Below are positions 1-7,441 of a DNA stretch of 52,947 nucleotides, piece by piece (position 1 is the stretch's first letter; each line of letters begins with the position of its first letter). Location: contig CAAFLF010000001.1 of NCBI GenBank assembly GCA_900763685.1, forward strand, positions 1-52,947, given 5' to 3'. A program made the translations under genes and the position numbers. This DNA comes from an uncultured Oscillospiraceae bacterium. Lineage in GTDB: Bacteria > Bacillota > Clostridia > Oscillospirales > Oscillospiraceae. Below the pieces are notes generated by a model. That model worked only from the letters and a program-made list of their open reading frames with translations. It was not told the origin of the DNA and searched no databases.

Positions 1-1
1 C

Positions 2-688
2 AATGCCAGCGTCAAGAGCGAATGGCTGACAGGCGGGTTTGAGAGCGCCGCTCCCACCGAGACCAGATATGACCCCTATGAGATGCAAGATCTGTGGACG
101 GAGAAGAACGGCAGCTTCCCCGGCTATAACTGCCGGATCACAGCCTTCAGCCTGTTCGGTGAGTTCGTCACCGCCGGAGCGGATCAGCCGGAAACGCAGG
201 GCGAGGACTCCCTCTTTATGGATCTTGAAACGCTGGCCGCAGATCCCGCCGTTCTCTGCGGGGACAGCACGTCCAAGTTCTGCGCATTGTTCGCGCCGGT
301 AACTGCCGCAGATACCACGGAGGTGGCGGATCAGGTCAAAGCGCTTGAGGCGGGCTGGTCGGAGCGCGGTATTTCCTTTGAGGACAGTTCCGCCCGTCTG
401 ATCTCCGTTGTCCTCCATGACCGATTTTCGGATACGGACAATACGCTGTTCATCGGGCACGTGGGCGTATTGCTGCCGGCAGAGGACGGAAGTCTGTACT
501 TCATTGAAAAGGTCGCCTTTCAGGAGCCGTACCGCCTGGTGAAGATTCAGAACAGAACCGAATTGAGCGATTATCTGATGGAAAAATACGATACCGCATG
601 GGGACAGGATACGACACGTCCCTTCATCATGGAAAATGATGAACTTATGGATGGATACCGCCCAAACCCGTTGGACAGCGCGTCATAA
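2..688 (+). CDS. DUF4300 family protein, 5' end cut by window edge
   Basis: The frame is open from base 2, so the gene starts outside the window; the ATG at 83 is probably internal. About 228 residues are visible. The C-terminal half carries LFIGHVGVLL followed by YFIEKVAFQEPY, a block I associate with DUF4300, a family of secreted or lipid-anchored Firmicute proteins of unknown function. The signal peptide expected of the family would lie upstream and cannot be seen. Base composition is clearly less GC-rich than the chromosomal genes after 2.3 kb, fitting the accessory look of this end. A strong terminator follows at 701. The family call is from memory of the conserved block; no biochemical role can be stated. 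Confidence 0.6.
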   Translation, partial: NASVKSEWLTGGFESAAPTETRYDPYEMQDLWTEKNGSFPGYNCRITAFSLFGEFVTAGADQPETQGEDSLFMDLETLAADPAVLCGDSTSKFCALFAPVTAADTTEVADQVKALEAGWSERGISFEDSSARLISVVLHDRFSDTDNTLFIGHVGVLLPAEDGSLYFIEKVAFQEPYRLVKIQNRTELSDYLMEKYDTAWGQDTTRPFIMENDELMDGYRPNPLDSAS

Positions 689-700
689 GCAGCACATAAG

Positions 701-745
701 GCAGGAGGTCTGCTTCTTCGGAAACAGACTTCCTGCTTCCTTTTA
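701..745 (+). terminator. Rho-independent terminator after the DUF4300 gene
   Basis: GCAGGAGGTCTG (701-712) pairs with CAGACTTCCTGC (725-736), with one G-T wobble, followed by the T-rich run TTCCTTTTAT. It lies 12 bases after the stop codon. Confidence 0.75.
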
Positions 746-896
746 TAACCCCACGCAGCCCCCTGTCGCGCCCCGTGTGGGCGAAGCAGACACCGCGGAT
801 ACGGACACCCCCTGAGAAGAAAGCGCCGTGTAAGCCCGCAAACGCCGAAGTTAAAGACAACCGAATCACATATGTCCGCCAGTGAGGATGCCGCCT

Positions 897-1356
897 AATG
901 AAAAACACCGGGATCACATACACCAGCGCAGAGCGCAGTCCTGTGATCCTGCCGGAGATGGCCGAGATACTCCAAAAGCGGCTGTTACTCCCCCATCATC
1001 GTCAATGAGGACATGGTGATCGTGGACGGGCATAACCGTCAGGCACTGTGCGAAAAGCATGGTCTGCCCTATACGATGGCGGTATCTCCTTCGAGGATCT
1101 GCTGGAAGCCAAGCAGTGGGCGCTGGACACGCAGAAGGGGCGCCACAATCTGGAAAAATGGGAGCTGGGCAAGATCGCACTGAAGCTGAAGCCGGAGATC
1201 GAGGCGAAAGCCAGGGCAAACCAGTCTGCCGCAGGTGGAGATAAGTCTGATAAGGGAGCGCTTTTGACAACATTGTCAGAAGCGCTCCCTTCTGTTAGCA
1301 CTCGTAAGGTATCGTGGGCGATTCACCCGATTCTATATCTCAATAGCACTCCATAA
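897..1356 (+). pseudogene. ParB-like (DNA partition/replication) protein remnant with two frameshifts
   Basis: The ATG at 897 opens with MKNTGITYTSAERSPVILPE but stops within about 37 codons. The homology continues in a second frame from about 991 (PIIVNEDMVIVDGHNRQALC, the ParB N-terminal phosphodiester-binding core with its DGHNR motif) and then in a third frame from about 1080 (SFEDLLEAKQWALDTQKGR, then LEKWELGKIALKLKPEIEAKA). It ends abruptly after STRKV near 1318, where related proteins continue into a helix-turn-helix region. The stretch that should lie between the first and second parts is also missing. This ParB subfamily is typical of integrative conjugative elements in Clostridia. 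Two frameshifts plus an internal and a C-terminal deletion argue for a dead gene, although sequencing error could explain one shift. Confidence 0.75.
1254..1289. repeat. 36-bp near-perfect palindrome
   Basis: The arms beginning GGGAGCGCTT (1254) and ending AAGCGCTCCC (1289) flank TTGACAACATTGTCAG; the whole block is its own reverse complement except for one or two positions. It sits inside the ParB-like remnant. It could be a hairpin terminator (TTCTGTT follows) or an operator. No function is shown. Confidence 0.7.
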
Positions 1357-1796
1357 ATACCGATAATTCTTGATTTCATCGTGTTTTCTGCACAAATAAC
1401 CACTATATGACTTCATGTAATTCCATACTACTCATCGATCCTTGCGGGACAAAGCTGAACCTGCCGCACGGAACACTTAATATGGTAACCGACTCAGCAG
1501 GAAAAGTCCATATCGAGTATAATGTTTTCTTTTCATGTAGGTTATGGAGCCCACTTCAGATTATGTGTCCGCCTCCCATCTGATAGGAAAAGCCGCTGCC
1601 TCACACGCCAGAAGAGGGGCGGGTGATACAGCGGCTGCTGATTTTCTTTGTTTTTAAGCCTTGGTGTTCGAACCACACCAGACCATAAATTCGGCAGGGC
1701 GCATCTTAAAAATGTCGCCTCTCGCAGGGCAAAACTGAAATTTTGAAAAATTGAGTTTTTGCAACTTTTTCGTTCTGAAAGTGGCACATTATATGT
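1357..1796. other. Gene-free AT-richer stretch, possible fragments only
   Basis: I see no intact gene. Around 1455-1540 a short open frame reads LNLPHGTLNMVTDSAGKVHIEYN, which looks protein-like, but it has no start, no ribosome site and breaks down downstream. It may be another eroded element gene. A small hairpin around TTCGAACC near 1665 does not form a tRNA. Confidence 0.4.
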
Positions 1797-1826
1797 GAAA
1801 GCACCGCACTTTCGTGCGGTGCTTTC
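1797..1826 (-). terminator. Terminator of the tRNA-Leu gene
   Basis: A perfect 13-bp stem, GAAAGCACCGCAC and GTGCGGTGCTTTC, encloses a 4-base loop. It lies 27 bases beyond the 3' end of the minus-strand tRNA. The stem ends in CTTTC on both strands, so it could act both ways. Confidence 0.65.
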
Positions 1827-1853
1827 GGTGTTGTATCTTTCATCAACACATTT

Positions 1854-1939
1854 TGGTGCCGGTGGTGGGACTCGAACCCACACGGAGTCGCCCCCGGCGG
1901 ATTTTGAATCCGCTACGTCTACCATTCCATCACACCGGC
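1854..1939 (-). tRNA. tRNA-Leu, anticodon CAA, CCA encoded
   Basis: Read on the minus strand the acceptor arm GCCGGTG pairs with CACCGGC and is followed by ACCA, so CCA is genome-encoded. The anticodon arm GCGGA-TTCAAAA-TCCGC gives anticodon CAA, reading UUG leucine codons. A long variable arm (GGGGGCGACTCC) marks a type II tRNA, as leucine requires. The T arm is GTGGG-TTCGAGT-CCCAC. All arms pair properly, so the gene looks functional. It may have been brought in by an element, since a broken tRNA-Leu with the same anticodon lies 155 bases upstream of it at 2082-2119. Confidence 0.93.
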
Positions 1940-2281
1940 CGATATTGCGGGGCCTGGAGAAAATTCTGCCGTAGGGAAGAACTTTAGGGAAGAACTCCCG
2001 AAAACGCTGTCCCTAGAATACACGAAAAATGCGATAATTGCAAGGGCTTCCGTTGCCGGTTGTGCTGTTAGACGTTCAAGCTTTTGAGTCCGTCACGTCT
2101 ACCATTCCATCACACCGGCGTCTATTTTGCTATGATACCATGGCCCCGGCGGGATTGCAAGGAAAAATTACCGCCGGAATGGGGGCGGAAAATCCGGAAG
2201 AGGGACTACCAAAACGGAAGAAGAAGTGGTATAGTAACCTTGTATCGCTATGCGCCGGTCACGGCGGAAGGAGGGATGGGC
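1940..2281. other. Gene-free spacer holding the half tRNA
   Basis: Apart from the half tRNA at 2082-2119 I see no gene. A TATAGT hexamer at 2230-2235 could be a -10 box for the lipoprotein operon, but no convincing -35 lies 16-18 bases upstream. Confidence 0.4.
2082..2119 (-). pseudogene. 5' half of a second tRNA-Leu(CAA), truncated after the anticodon loop
   Basis: On the minus strand it begins GCCGGTGTGATGG like the intact tRNA (25 identical bases), then reaches CGGACTCAAAA, a CAA anticodon loop with its own different anticodon stem. After the loop the expected TCCG is replaced by GCTTG and unrelated sequence; no variable arm, T arm or 3' acceptor follows. The break falls at the 3' side of the anticodon loop, a frequent crossover place for tyrosine recombinases. 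Because the stem differs from the intact gene, this is a paralogue and not a simple tandem duplicate. Confidence 0.75.
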
Positions 2282-3616
2282 ATGAAACGGTTTCTCGCGG
2301 CGCTGCTGGCGGCGCTGAGTCTCAGCGCGGGCCTTTCCGGCTGCTCGCTGAATCTGGCGGCGTCGCCGGAGGACCTCTACACCCTGCCCCAGCTCCCGGC
2401 GGAGTACGCCGAGCTGAACCACTCCATCCGCCAGCTCATCGAGGCCGGGGCGGAGTACGCCGCCCCCACGGCGGGCACCAACCTGCAGCCGCTGCAGCTG
2501 GTGGACCTGGACGGCGACGGTGAGGAGGAGGCTTTGGCCTTCCTGCGCCGGGGCAGCGACGAGCGGGCCCTGAAGATCTATATCTACGAGCGGACGGAGG
2601 ACGGCTACACCCAGAGCGCCGTCATCGAGGGCAGCGGCACCGCCGTCTACAGCGTGGACTACCGGGACCTGGACGGAGACGGCCGCCAGGAGATCCTGGT
2701 GAGCTGGAAGGTGGGACCGGAGGTCCAGGCGCTCTCCGTCTTTACTCTGCGCCTGGGGACGCCCCGGGAGCTGATGAACAGCAGCTACATCCGCTATGCC
2801 GCCGCGGACCTGGACGGCGACGGCCGGGAGGAGATCCTGACCTTCCGGTCCGACGAGCAGGGCGCGGGCACCGCGGATTACTACGCCTGGACCGACGACA
2901 GCAGCCTGGCTCCCGCCGGGATGGCCCGGCTCTCCATGACCATGGCGGAGCTCAGCGCGGGGCAGGTGCTCTCCGGTACCCTGCGGGGCGGGGAGCCGGC
3001 GGTCTTCGCCACCGGCGTCAGCGACTCCCGGGTGCAGGTGACGGACATCCTGGCCCTGCGGGACGGGGAGCTGGGGAACCTGACGGTCTCCGACAGCACC
3101 GGCGTCTCCCGGGAGATCTACCGGTATCTGGGGCTCTTTCCCACGGACATCGACGGCGACGGCGTCACGGAGCTGCCGGTGCCGGAGGAGCTGCTCTCCT
3201 CCGGGGACACGGAGTCCGGCTGCCGGGTGAGCTGGCGGAGCTATGACGCCGCCGGAACGGGGGAGACGGCCCTCTCGGCCTATCACGCGCTGGCGGACGG
3301 CTGGTATCTGGTCCTGCCGGAGAGCTGGGGCGAGGGGCTCAGCGTCCGGACCGAGGGGACGGGCACCGATGCCTCCATGGCGTCCTTCGGCATCGGCGCG
3401 GGGGACGGCCGGATCGAGATTTTGCGAATTTACACCTTCTCCGGCGAGAACCGGGAGACCCTGGCCGCCAAGGGCGGGCGGGTGCTCCTCAGCCGGGAGG
3501 GGGAGACCATCTACTCCGCGGAGCTGCTGGAGGCCGGGGCCTTCACCCTGACGGAGGACAGCCTGCGCCAGAGCTTCCACCGGGTCAGCCGGGTGTGGAG
3601 CCTGGGCGGAAACTGA
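2282..3616 (+). CDS. Lipoprotein with four DxDGDG (VCBS/FG-GAP-like) motifs
   Basis: Predicted 444-residue surface lipoprotein. The ATG at 2282 is chosen over ATG 2276 because AAGGAGG ends 7 bases before it; the N-terminus MKRFLAALLAALSLSAGLSG-C is a signal peptide with a lipobox. Four calcium-loop-like motifs occur at about residues 74 (DLDGDGEEE), 128 (DLDGDGRQE), 175 (DLDGDGREE) and 288 (DIDGDGVTE), each followed by a short beta strand, as in VCBS/FG-GAP repeat proteins. Known roles of such repeats are in carbohydrate or protein binding. The gene ends 20 bases before an OmpR-type regulator, so it may be a sensed or co-regulated surface component. The exact ligand is unknown. Confidence 0.75.
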   Translation: MKRFLAALLAALSLSAGLSGCSLNLAASPEDLYTLPQLPAEYAELNHSIRQLIEAGAEYAAPTAGTNLQPLQLVDLDGDGEEEALAFLRRGSDERALKIYIYERTEDGYTQSAVIEGSGTAVYSVDYRDLDGDGRQEILVSWKVGPEVQALSVFTLRLGTPRELMNSSYIRYAAADLDGDGREEILTFRSDEQGAGTADYYAWTDDSSLAPAGMARLSMTMAELSAGQVLSGTLRGGEPAVFATGVSDSRVQVTDILALRDGELGNLTVSDSTGVSREIYRYLGLFPTDIDGDGVTELPVPEELLSSGDTESGCRVSWRSYDAAGTGETALSAYHALADGWYLVLPESWGEGLSVRTEGTGTDASMASFGIGAGDGRIEILRIYTFSGENRETLAAKGGRVLLSREGETIYSAELLEAGAFTLTEDSLRQSFHRVSRVWSLGGN

Positions 3617-3636
3617 GAGAAAGGACGGCAAGGACC

Positions 3637-4326
3637 ATGAGAAAGGTACTGGTACTGGAGGACGAGTCCAGCATCCGCGGGTTCATCGTCATCAATCTGC
3701 GCCGGGCCGGGTACGAGGTCATCGAGGCCGAGACCGGCGAGGAGGCCCTGGAGAAGCTGAAGGAGTTCCCGGAGACCCGGGTGGCGCTGCTGGACATCAT
3801 GCTGCCGGGCATCGACGGCTTTGAGGTCTGCCGCCGCATCCGGGCCACCAACACCCGCATCGGCATCATCATGCTCACCGCCCGCTCCCAGGAGATGGAC
3901 AAGGTGACGGGCCTCATGACCGGGGCGGACGACTACGTGACGAAGCCCTTCTCCCCGGCGGAGCTCACCGCCCGGGTGGACGCCCTCTTCCGCCGGGCCG
4001 GGGGCGGCGAGGAGCCCCTGCCGGGAGGCGAGATCCGGCAGCCGCCCTTCCTGCTGAACGTCCGCAACCGGACGCTGGAGAAGAACGGCCAGCGGGTGAA
4101 GCTCACCCAGGTGGAGTACGCCATCATGAAGTACTTCATGGAGAATCCCGGCAAGGCCCTCTCCCGGGAGGAGATTTTGGACACCGTCTGGGGCCGGGAC
4201 TACTTCGGGGAGCTGAAAATCGTGGATGTGAACATCCGCCGCCTGCGGCTGAAGATCGAGGACAACGTGCAGAACCCAACCTTTATCACGACAGTGTGGG
4301 GGTATGGGTATAAGTGGGGAGGATAA
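3637..4326 (+). CDS. OmpR/PhoB-family response regulator
   Basis: 229 residues. The receiver domain (1-118) shows the acidic pair E8/D9, phospho-acceptor D53 (LLDIMLPG), T81 and K103 (VTKPF). The C-terminal winged-helix domain (about 130-227) has the OmpR pattern KLTQVEYAIMKYF, then VDVNIRRLRLKIE and the wing TVWGYGYKW. It starts at ATG 3637, 20 bases after the lipoprotein gene. The partner kinase is most likely the one at 5917, separated by two surface-protein genes. It should bind DNA after phosphorylation; the target genes cannot be read from the sequence, but self-regulation of this operon is a reasonable guess. Confidence 0.93.
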   Translation: MRKVLVLEDESSIRGFIVINLRRAGYEVIEAETGEEALEKLKEFPETRVALLDIMLPGIDGFEVCRRIRATNTRIGIIMLTARSQEMDKVTGLMTGADDYVTKPFSPAELTARVDALFRRAGGGEEPLPGGEIRQPPFLLNVRNRTLEKNGQRVKLTQVEYAIMKYFMENPGKALSREEILDTVWGRDYFGELKIVDVNIRRLRLKIEDNVQNPTFITTVWGYGYKWGG

Positions 4327-4332
4327 AACCGT

Positions 4333-4409
4333 CAAGGGGGAGCGGGCACCCCCTTGAGGACCACCCGCCACCAGTGAATCGGTCACTGGTGACGCCGCCC
4401 AGGGCGGCG
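4333..4409. repeat. Three consecutive perfect hairpins between regulator and next gene
   Basis: CAAGGGGG/CCCCCTTG (4333-4340/4349-4356), CACCAGTGA/TCACTGGTG (4369-4377/4383-4391) and CGCCGCCC/GGGCGGCG (4393-4400/4402-4409) stand head to tail. No U-tract follows any of them, so they look less like terminators than like mRNA processing, stability or attenuation structures inside the operon. Confidence 0.75.
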
Positions 4410-4433
4410 GGGGCGAGGAAAGGAGCCGTTGGG

Positions 4434-5045
4434 ATGAAGCGACGATGGGTCAGGGTCCTTATCATCACGGCGGCGGTGGCGCTGGGCCTCTACCTGCTGG
4501 GCAGGTCCACCGGATGGATGCTGTGTGAGCGGGAGGAGCTCTCTGTGGAGGTTACCCCCGCGGCGGTCCTCCGGGAATATCCGGAACTGGAGCTCACGGA
4601 GGAGAAAAAGGCGTGGCTGGACGAGGTCTTCCGGCAGGAAATGGTCCAGACGCTCCTTTCCGAGAGGGGCGAGGTGGAATTTCCCTTGGCGGACCTTGGA
4701 CTGGACAGGTTTCCCGGTCTTTCGGAGGATGGCACGGTCTCCGTTCGGGTTGACGGCACGGCGTTTGATGATGTTCTCATCGAGTTCGAGCCTGTGATCC
4801 GGGACGGAAAGCTGCTGCAATTCGCCTTTTCCCTCTCGCTGGGGGAGAATGGCGCACCGAAATACACTGGGATGCTGAGCGTTTACCGATTCCGGGGCGA
4901 GGCGGACACGGATTTCCGGGCGCTTCTCGCGGGGTACTACAATTTCGATGGTTCCTTCAGCGGGTATGTCCCTGGGATCGCTCTCGTTTGGGGGGATATG
5001 CTGATTTTTGAGACCCCGTATCCTAGAGCGGAACGATTGGAGTGA
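4434..5045 (+). CDS. Membrane-anchored protein of unknown function
   Basis: 203 residues, starting at ATG 4434 behind GGAAAGGAG (4417-4425). A single hydrophobic helix (about residues 7-23, VLIITAAVALGLYLLG) after the basic MKRRWVR would hold the rest outside the cell. I recognise no domain. The outer part is acidic with alternating strands (TVSVRVDGTAFDDVLIEFEP), compatible with a small beta-sandwich. It lies between a response regulator and a TPR lipoprotein, inside the two-component operon, suggesting an envelope function linked to sensing. Base composition is slightly lower in GC than its neighbours in the second half. Confidence 0.65.
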   Translation: MKRRWVRVLIITAAVALGLYLLGRSTGWMLCEREELSVEVTPAAVLREYPELELTEEKKAWLDEVFRQEMVQTLLSERGEVEFPLADLGLDRFPGLSEDGTVSVRVDGTAFDDVLIEFEPVIRDGKLLQFAFSLSLGENGAPKYTGMLSVYRFRGEADTDFRALLAGYYNFDGSFSGYVPGIALVWGDMLIFETPYPRAERLE

Positions 5046-5086
5046 TCGGCCTCCGGAGCGGGGATGATTTGAGAGGGAGAGACGGT

Positions 5087-5869
5087 ATGAGGAGAGTGTT
5101 TCCGGCTTTGCTGGCGGTTTTGCTGCTCTGCGGGTGCGGGGCGGCGGCGAAGAGCTGGCAGGAGGAGTATGATTTAGGCGTCCGGTATCTCAGTGAGGGG
5201 AACTATGACGAGGCTATCCTGGCCTTTGAGGCGGCCATTGAGATCGACCCGAAGCGGGCGGAGGCTTACCTGAGCCTGGCCAACGCCTATGTGGGGCAGG
5301 GAGACTATGAGAACGCCGGGAGCGTTCTGAGCCGGGCGCTGGAGAGCGTGGAGGACCCCGCCGCCATCCAGGCGAGACTGACCATTCTGGAGGGCGAGCG
5401 GGACGGCAAGGCCTTCCCCGGCGTGCGGGCGGAGGCAAGCTACAATGAGCAGGGCGACCTGCTGCAAATTGACTGGTTCGATGTCGCTGGAGTCCTGATC
5501 CGAAGGGATTTCTATGCCATGTACTTGGAGGAAGGCTGCGTGTGTGAGCGGGTCGAGTGGTACGATGCGGAGGGCAATGTCATCCGGAAGGAAGAATACA
5601 CCCCGGAAGGGATCCTTTATCAGCTGGAGTATTACGATGAGGACGGCAATTTGACCCACGAGAATTACTACCAGGATACCGGGATCATCTGGCAGCGGTG
5701 GACCGAGTACGAATCGGGCGAGTTTTCCGACAGTATCGTCAGCTTTGACGATGAGGGACGGATGAAGAGCATCCAGTGGAACGACTGGAACAACGTGGCG
5801 GTCCGGAGCGAGTGGTATGACGCCGCCGGGAACCTGGTCCGTGTGATGGACGACAGAACGGGCGAGTGA
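5087..5869 (+). CDS. TPR lipoprotein with C-terminal D/E-G-N repeat strands
   Basis: 260 residues starting at ATG 5087. The N-terminus MRRVFPALLAVLLLCG-C carries a lipobox with Cys17. Residues about 25-100 contain tetratricopeptide units (LGVRYLSEGNYDEAILAFEA, then AYLSLANAYVGQGDYENA), a fold for protein-protein contact. From about residue 125 to the end, short units of the type WYDAEGNVIRKEEY recur at least six times, like the MORN-variant beta hairpins of YwqK-type proteins. It is the second surface protein inserted between the response regulator (3637) and the histidine kinase (5917), so it may modulate the kinase. That role is inference from position. Confidence 0.75.
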   Translation: MRRVFPALLAVLLLCGCGAAAKSWQEEYDLGVRYLSEGNYDEAILAFEAAIEIDPKRAEAYLSLANAYVGQGDYENAGSVLSRALESVEDPAAIQARLTILEGERDGKAFPGVRAEASYNEQGDLLQIDWFDVAGVLIRRDFYAMYLEEGCVCERVEWYDAEGNVIRKEEYTPEGILYQLEYYDEDGNLTHENYYQDTGIIWQRWTEYESGEFSDSIVSFDDEGRMKSIQWNDWNNVAVRSEWYDAAGNLVRVMDDRTGE

Positions 5870-5916
5870 TATCCGCCGATATGGAAGCGCCATAGGCGGG
5901 GGAGGAGGGTTTGGCA

Positions 5917-7356
5917 ATGGAGAAGCGGGATAAGATGGGCAAGGCCCTGCATATCCGGGGACTGCGGCAGCGGTGGATGGTGAACTCCGTGGCGCCGGTC
6001 TGCGTGCTGCTGATCCTGGTGGTCATCCTGGTGGCCGCGGGTGTCTCCGAGTACTACTACGGCAGTATGCGCCGGGGGCTGGAGCAGCGGGCCCAGGCCA
6101 CGGCGGACGCCTTCGGCCGCTACTTCTCCGGCAGCTACACGGAGTACTACCAGCAGGCCAGCAACTACGCCGACACCTTTGAGGAGAAGGAGAGCATCGA
6201 GCTCCAATTCCTCACCACCGGCGGGAAGATCCTGGTCTCCGCCTCCAACCTCACCACCGGCCTCTCCCCGGGCACCGGGGACATCGGCGACGCCGTGCGG
6301 CTGGAGAAACCCGCCTCCTTCCAGGGGAAGGACCCCCAGACCCAGGAGAACATCCTCTCCGTCTCCTGCCCCATCGTGACGGAGGGAAGAGTGGTGGGCG
6401 TGCTGCGGATGGTGACGGCCCTGCAGAAGGCCGACCGGCAGATCCTGCTCTCCGTCCTGGTGGTGGCGGGGGTTGCGGGGCTCTGCATGGCGCTGATCCT
6501 CATCACGAACCTCATTTTCATCAACAACGTGGTGGAGCCGGTGGCGGTTTTGTCCAACGCGGCGAAGCGCATCAGCGCCGGCAGCTACGGCACCCAGGTG
6601 GAGAACAAGTACAGCGACGAGCTGGGGGAGCTGGTGGACAACATCAACCAGATGTCCCTGAAGATCGGCCAGAACGAGAAGATGAAGACGGAGTTCATCT
6701 CCTCCGTCTCCCACGAGCTGCGGACGCCCCTCACCGCCATCAACGGCTGGGGCGAGACCATTCTGGCGGACCCCACCCACGACCCCGTGCAGATGCGCCG
6801 GGGCATCCGCATCATCTTAAATGAGTCCCGGCGCCTCTCCACCATGGTGGAGGAGCTGCTGGACTTCTCCAAAATGGAGGACGGGCGCTTTACCCTGCAG
6901 GTGGAGCCGGTGGACCTGCAGGCGGAGTTTGAGGACGCCATCTTCACCTACCGGGAGCTCTTCCGGCAGGAGGGCATCGAGCTCCGCTACGACGCCGGGG
7001 AGGAGGTGCTGCCCGCCATCTCCGGCGACCCGGAGCGGCTCAAGCAGGTCTTCTGCAACGTGCTGGACAACGCCGCGAAGCACGGCGGCGCGGGCAAGCG
7101 CATCGACGCCGCCCTGACGGAGGAGGACGGGGCCCAGGTCATCCGCATCCGGGACTACGGCCCCGGCATCCCGGAGGGGGATCTGCCCTACGTGAAGCAG
7201 AAGTTCTACAAGGGCGCCTCCAAGGCCCGGGGCAGCGGCATCGGTCTTGCTGTCTGCGACGAGATCATCAAGCTCCACGACGGGACATTCACCATCGGCA
7301 ACGCCTATGGCGGCGGCTGCCTTGTCACCATCCGGCTGCCGGAGCAGGGGGAATGA
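5917..7356 (+). CDS. Sensor histidine kinase
   Basis: 479 residues. ATG 5917 is preferred over TTG 5911 because GGAGGAGGG (5901-5909) ends 7 bases before it. TM1 lies at about 24-47, followed by an extracellular sensor domain to about 175, TM2 at about 176-203, a HAMP linker, then HisKA with phospho-acceptor His266 (SVSHELRTPLTAINGW). The ATPase domain has the N box (NVLDNAAKHG), G1 (RDYGPGIP) and G2 (GSGIGLAV). All catalytic motifs are intact. It closes the operon that begins with the VCBS-type lipoprotein and should phosphorylate the regulator at 3637. The downstream gene has its own promoter. Confidence 0.92.
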   Translation: MEKRDKMGKALHIRGLRQRWMVNSVAPVCVLLILVVILVAAGVSEYYYGSMRRGLEQRAQATADAFGRYFSGSYTEYYQQASNYADTFEEKESIELQFLTTGGKILVSASNLTTGLSPGTGDIGDAVRLEKPASFQGKDPQTQENILSVSCPIVTEGRVVGVLRMVTALQKADRQILLSVLVVAGVAGLCMALILITNLIFINNVVEPVAVLSNAAKRISAGSYGTQVENKYSDELGELVDNINQMSLKIGQNEKMKTEFISSVSHELRTPLTAINGWGETILADPTHDPVQMRRGIRIILNESRRLSTMVEELLDFSKMEDGRFTLQVEPVDLQAEFEDAIFTYRELFRQEGIELRYDAGEEVLPAISGDPERLKQVFCNVLDNAAKHGGAGKRIDAALTEEDGAQVIRIRDYGPGIPEGDLPYVKQKFYKGASKARGSGIGLAVCDEIIKLHDGTFTIGNAYGGGCLVTIRLPEQGE

Positions 7357-7392
7357 GTCCTGAAAAAGGGACCGAAAAAACTAGAACGGATG

Positions 7393-7420
7393 TTGCATTT
7401 TTGCGAAATGCTTGTATACT
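7393..7420 (+). promoter_or_regulatory. Sigma-A promoter for the DUF1385 gene
   Basis: TTGCAT (7393-7398), a 16-base spacer and TATACT (7415-7420). It starts 36 bases after the kinase stop and lies 22 bases before the next start codon, so it separates the signalling operon from the housekeeping genes. Confidence 0.65.
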
Positions 7421-7441
7421 AAGAAGCAGGAAAGGAACCTT

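Larger units (their letters stand above)
689..2119. mobile_element. Remnant of an integrated element next to tRNA-Leu
   Basis: This stretch holds only a broken ParB-like gene of a type common on conjugative elements, non-coding AT-richer DNA, an intact tRNA-Leu and a truncated tRNA-Leu copy sharing 25 identical bases with it. Base composition is lower in GC than the chromosome from 2.3 kb on. Together this suggests the eroded end of an element that inserted at a tRNA-Leu gene. No integrase, excisionase or transfer gene is visible, so the outer boundary is unknown and the DUF4300 gene may also belong to it. Confidence 0.4.

Noticed and set aside
1254..1289. CRISPR repeat or phage operator
   Set aside because: A single palindrome without spaced copies; no CRISPR array or cas gene is seen anywhere in the window.
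1655..1690. Hairpin around TTCGAACC resembling a tRNA T arm
   Set aside because: The stem geometry is wrong for a 5-bp/7-base T arm, and no acceptor or anticodon arm fits on either strand.
2168..3631. 487-codon minus-strand frame opposite the VCBS-type lipoprotein
   Set aside because: Pro/Gly/Val/Leu/Gln-rich shadow of the real gene, without ribosome site or recognisable domain.
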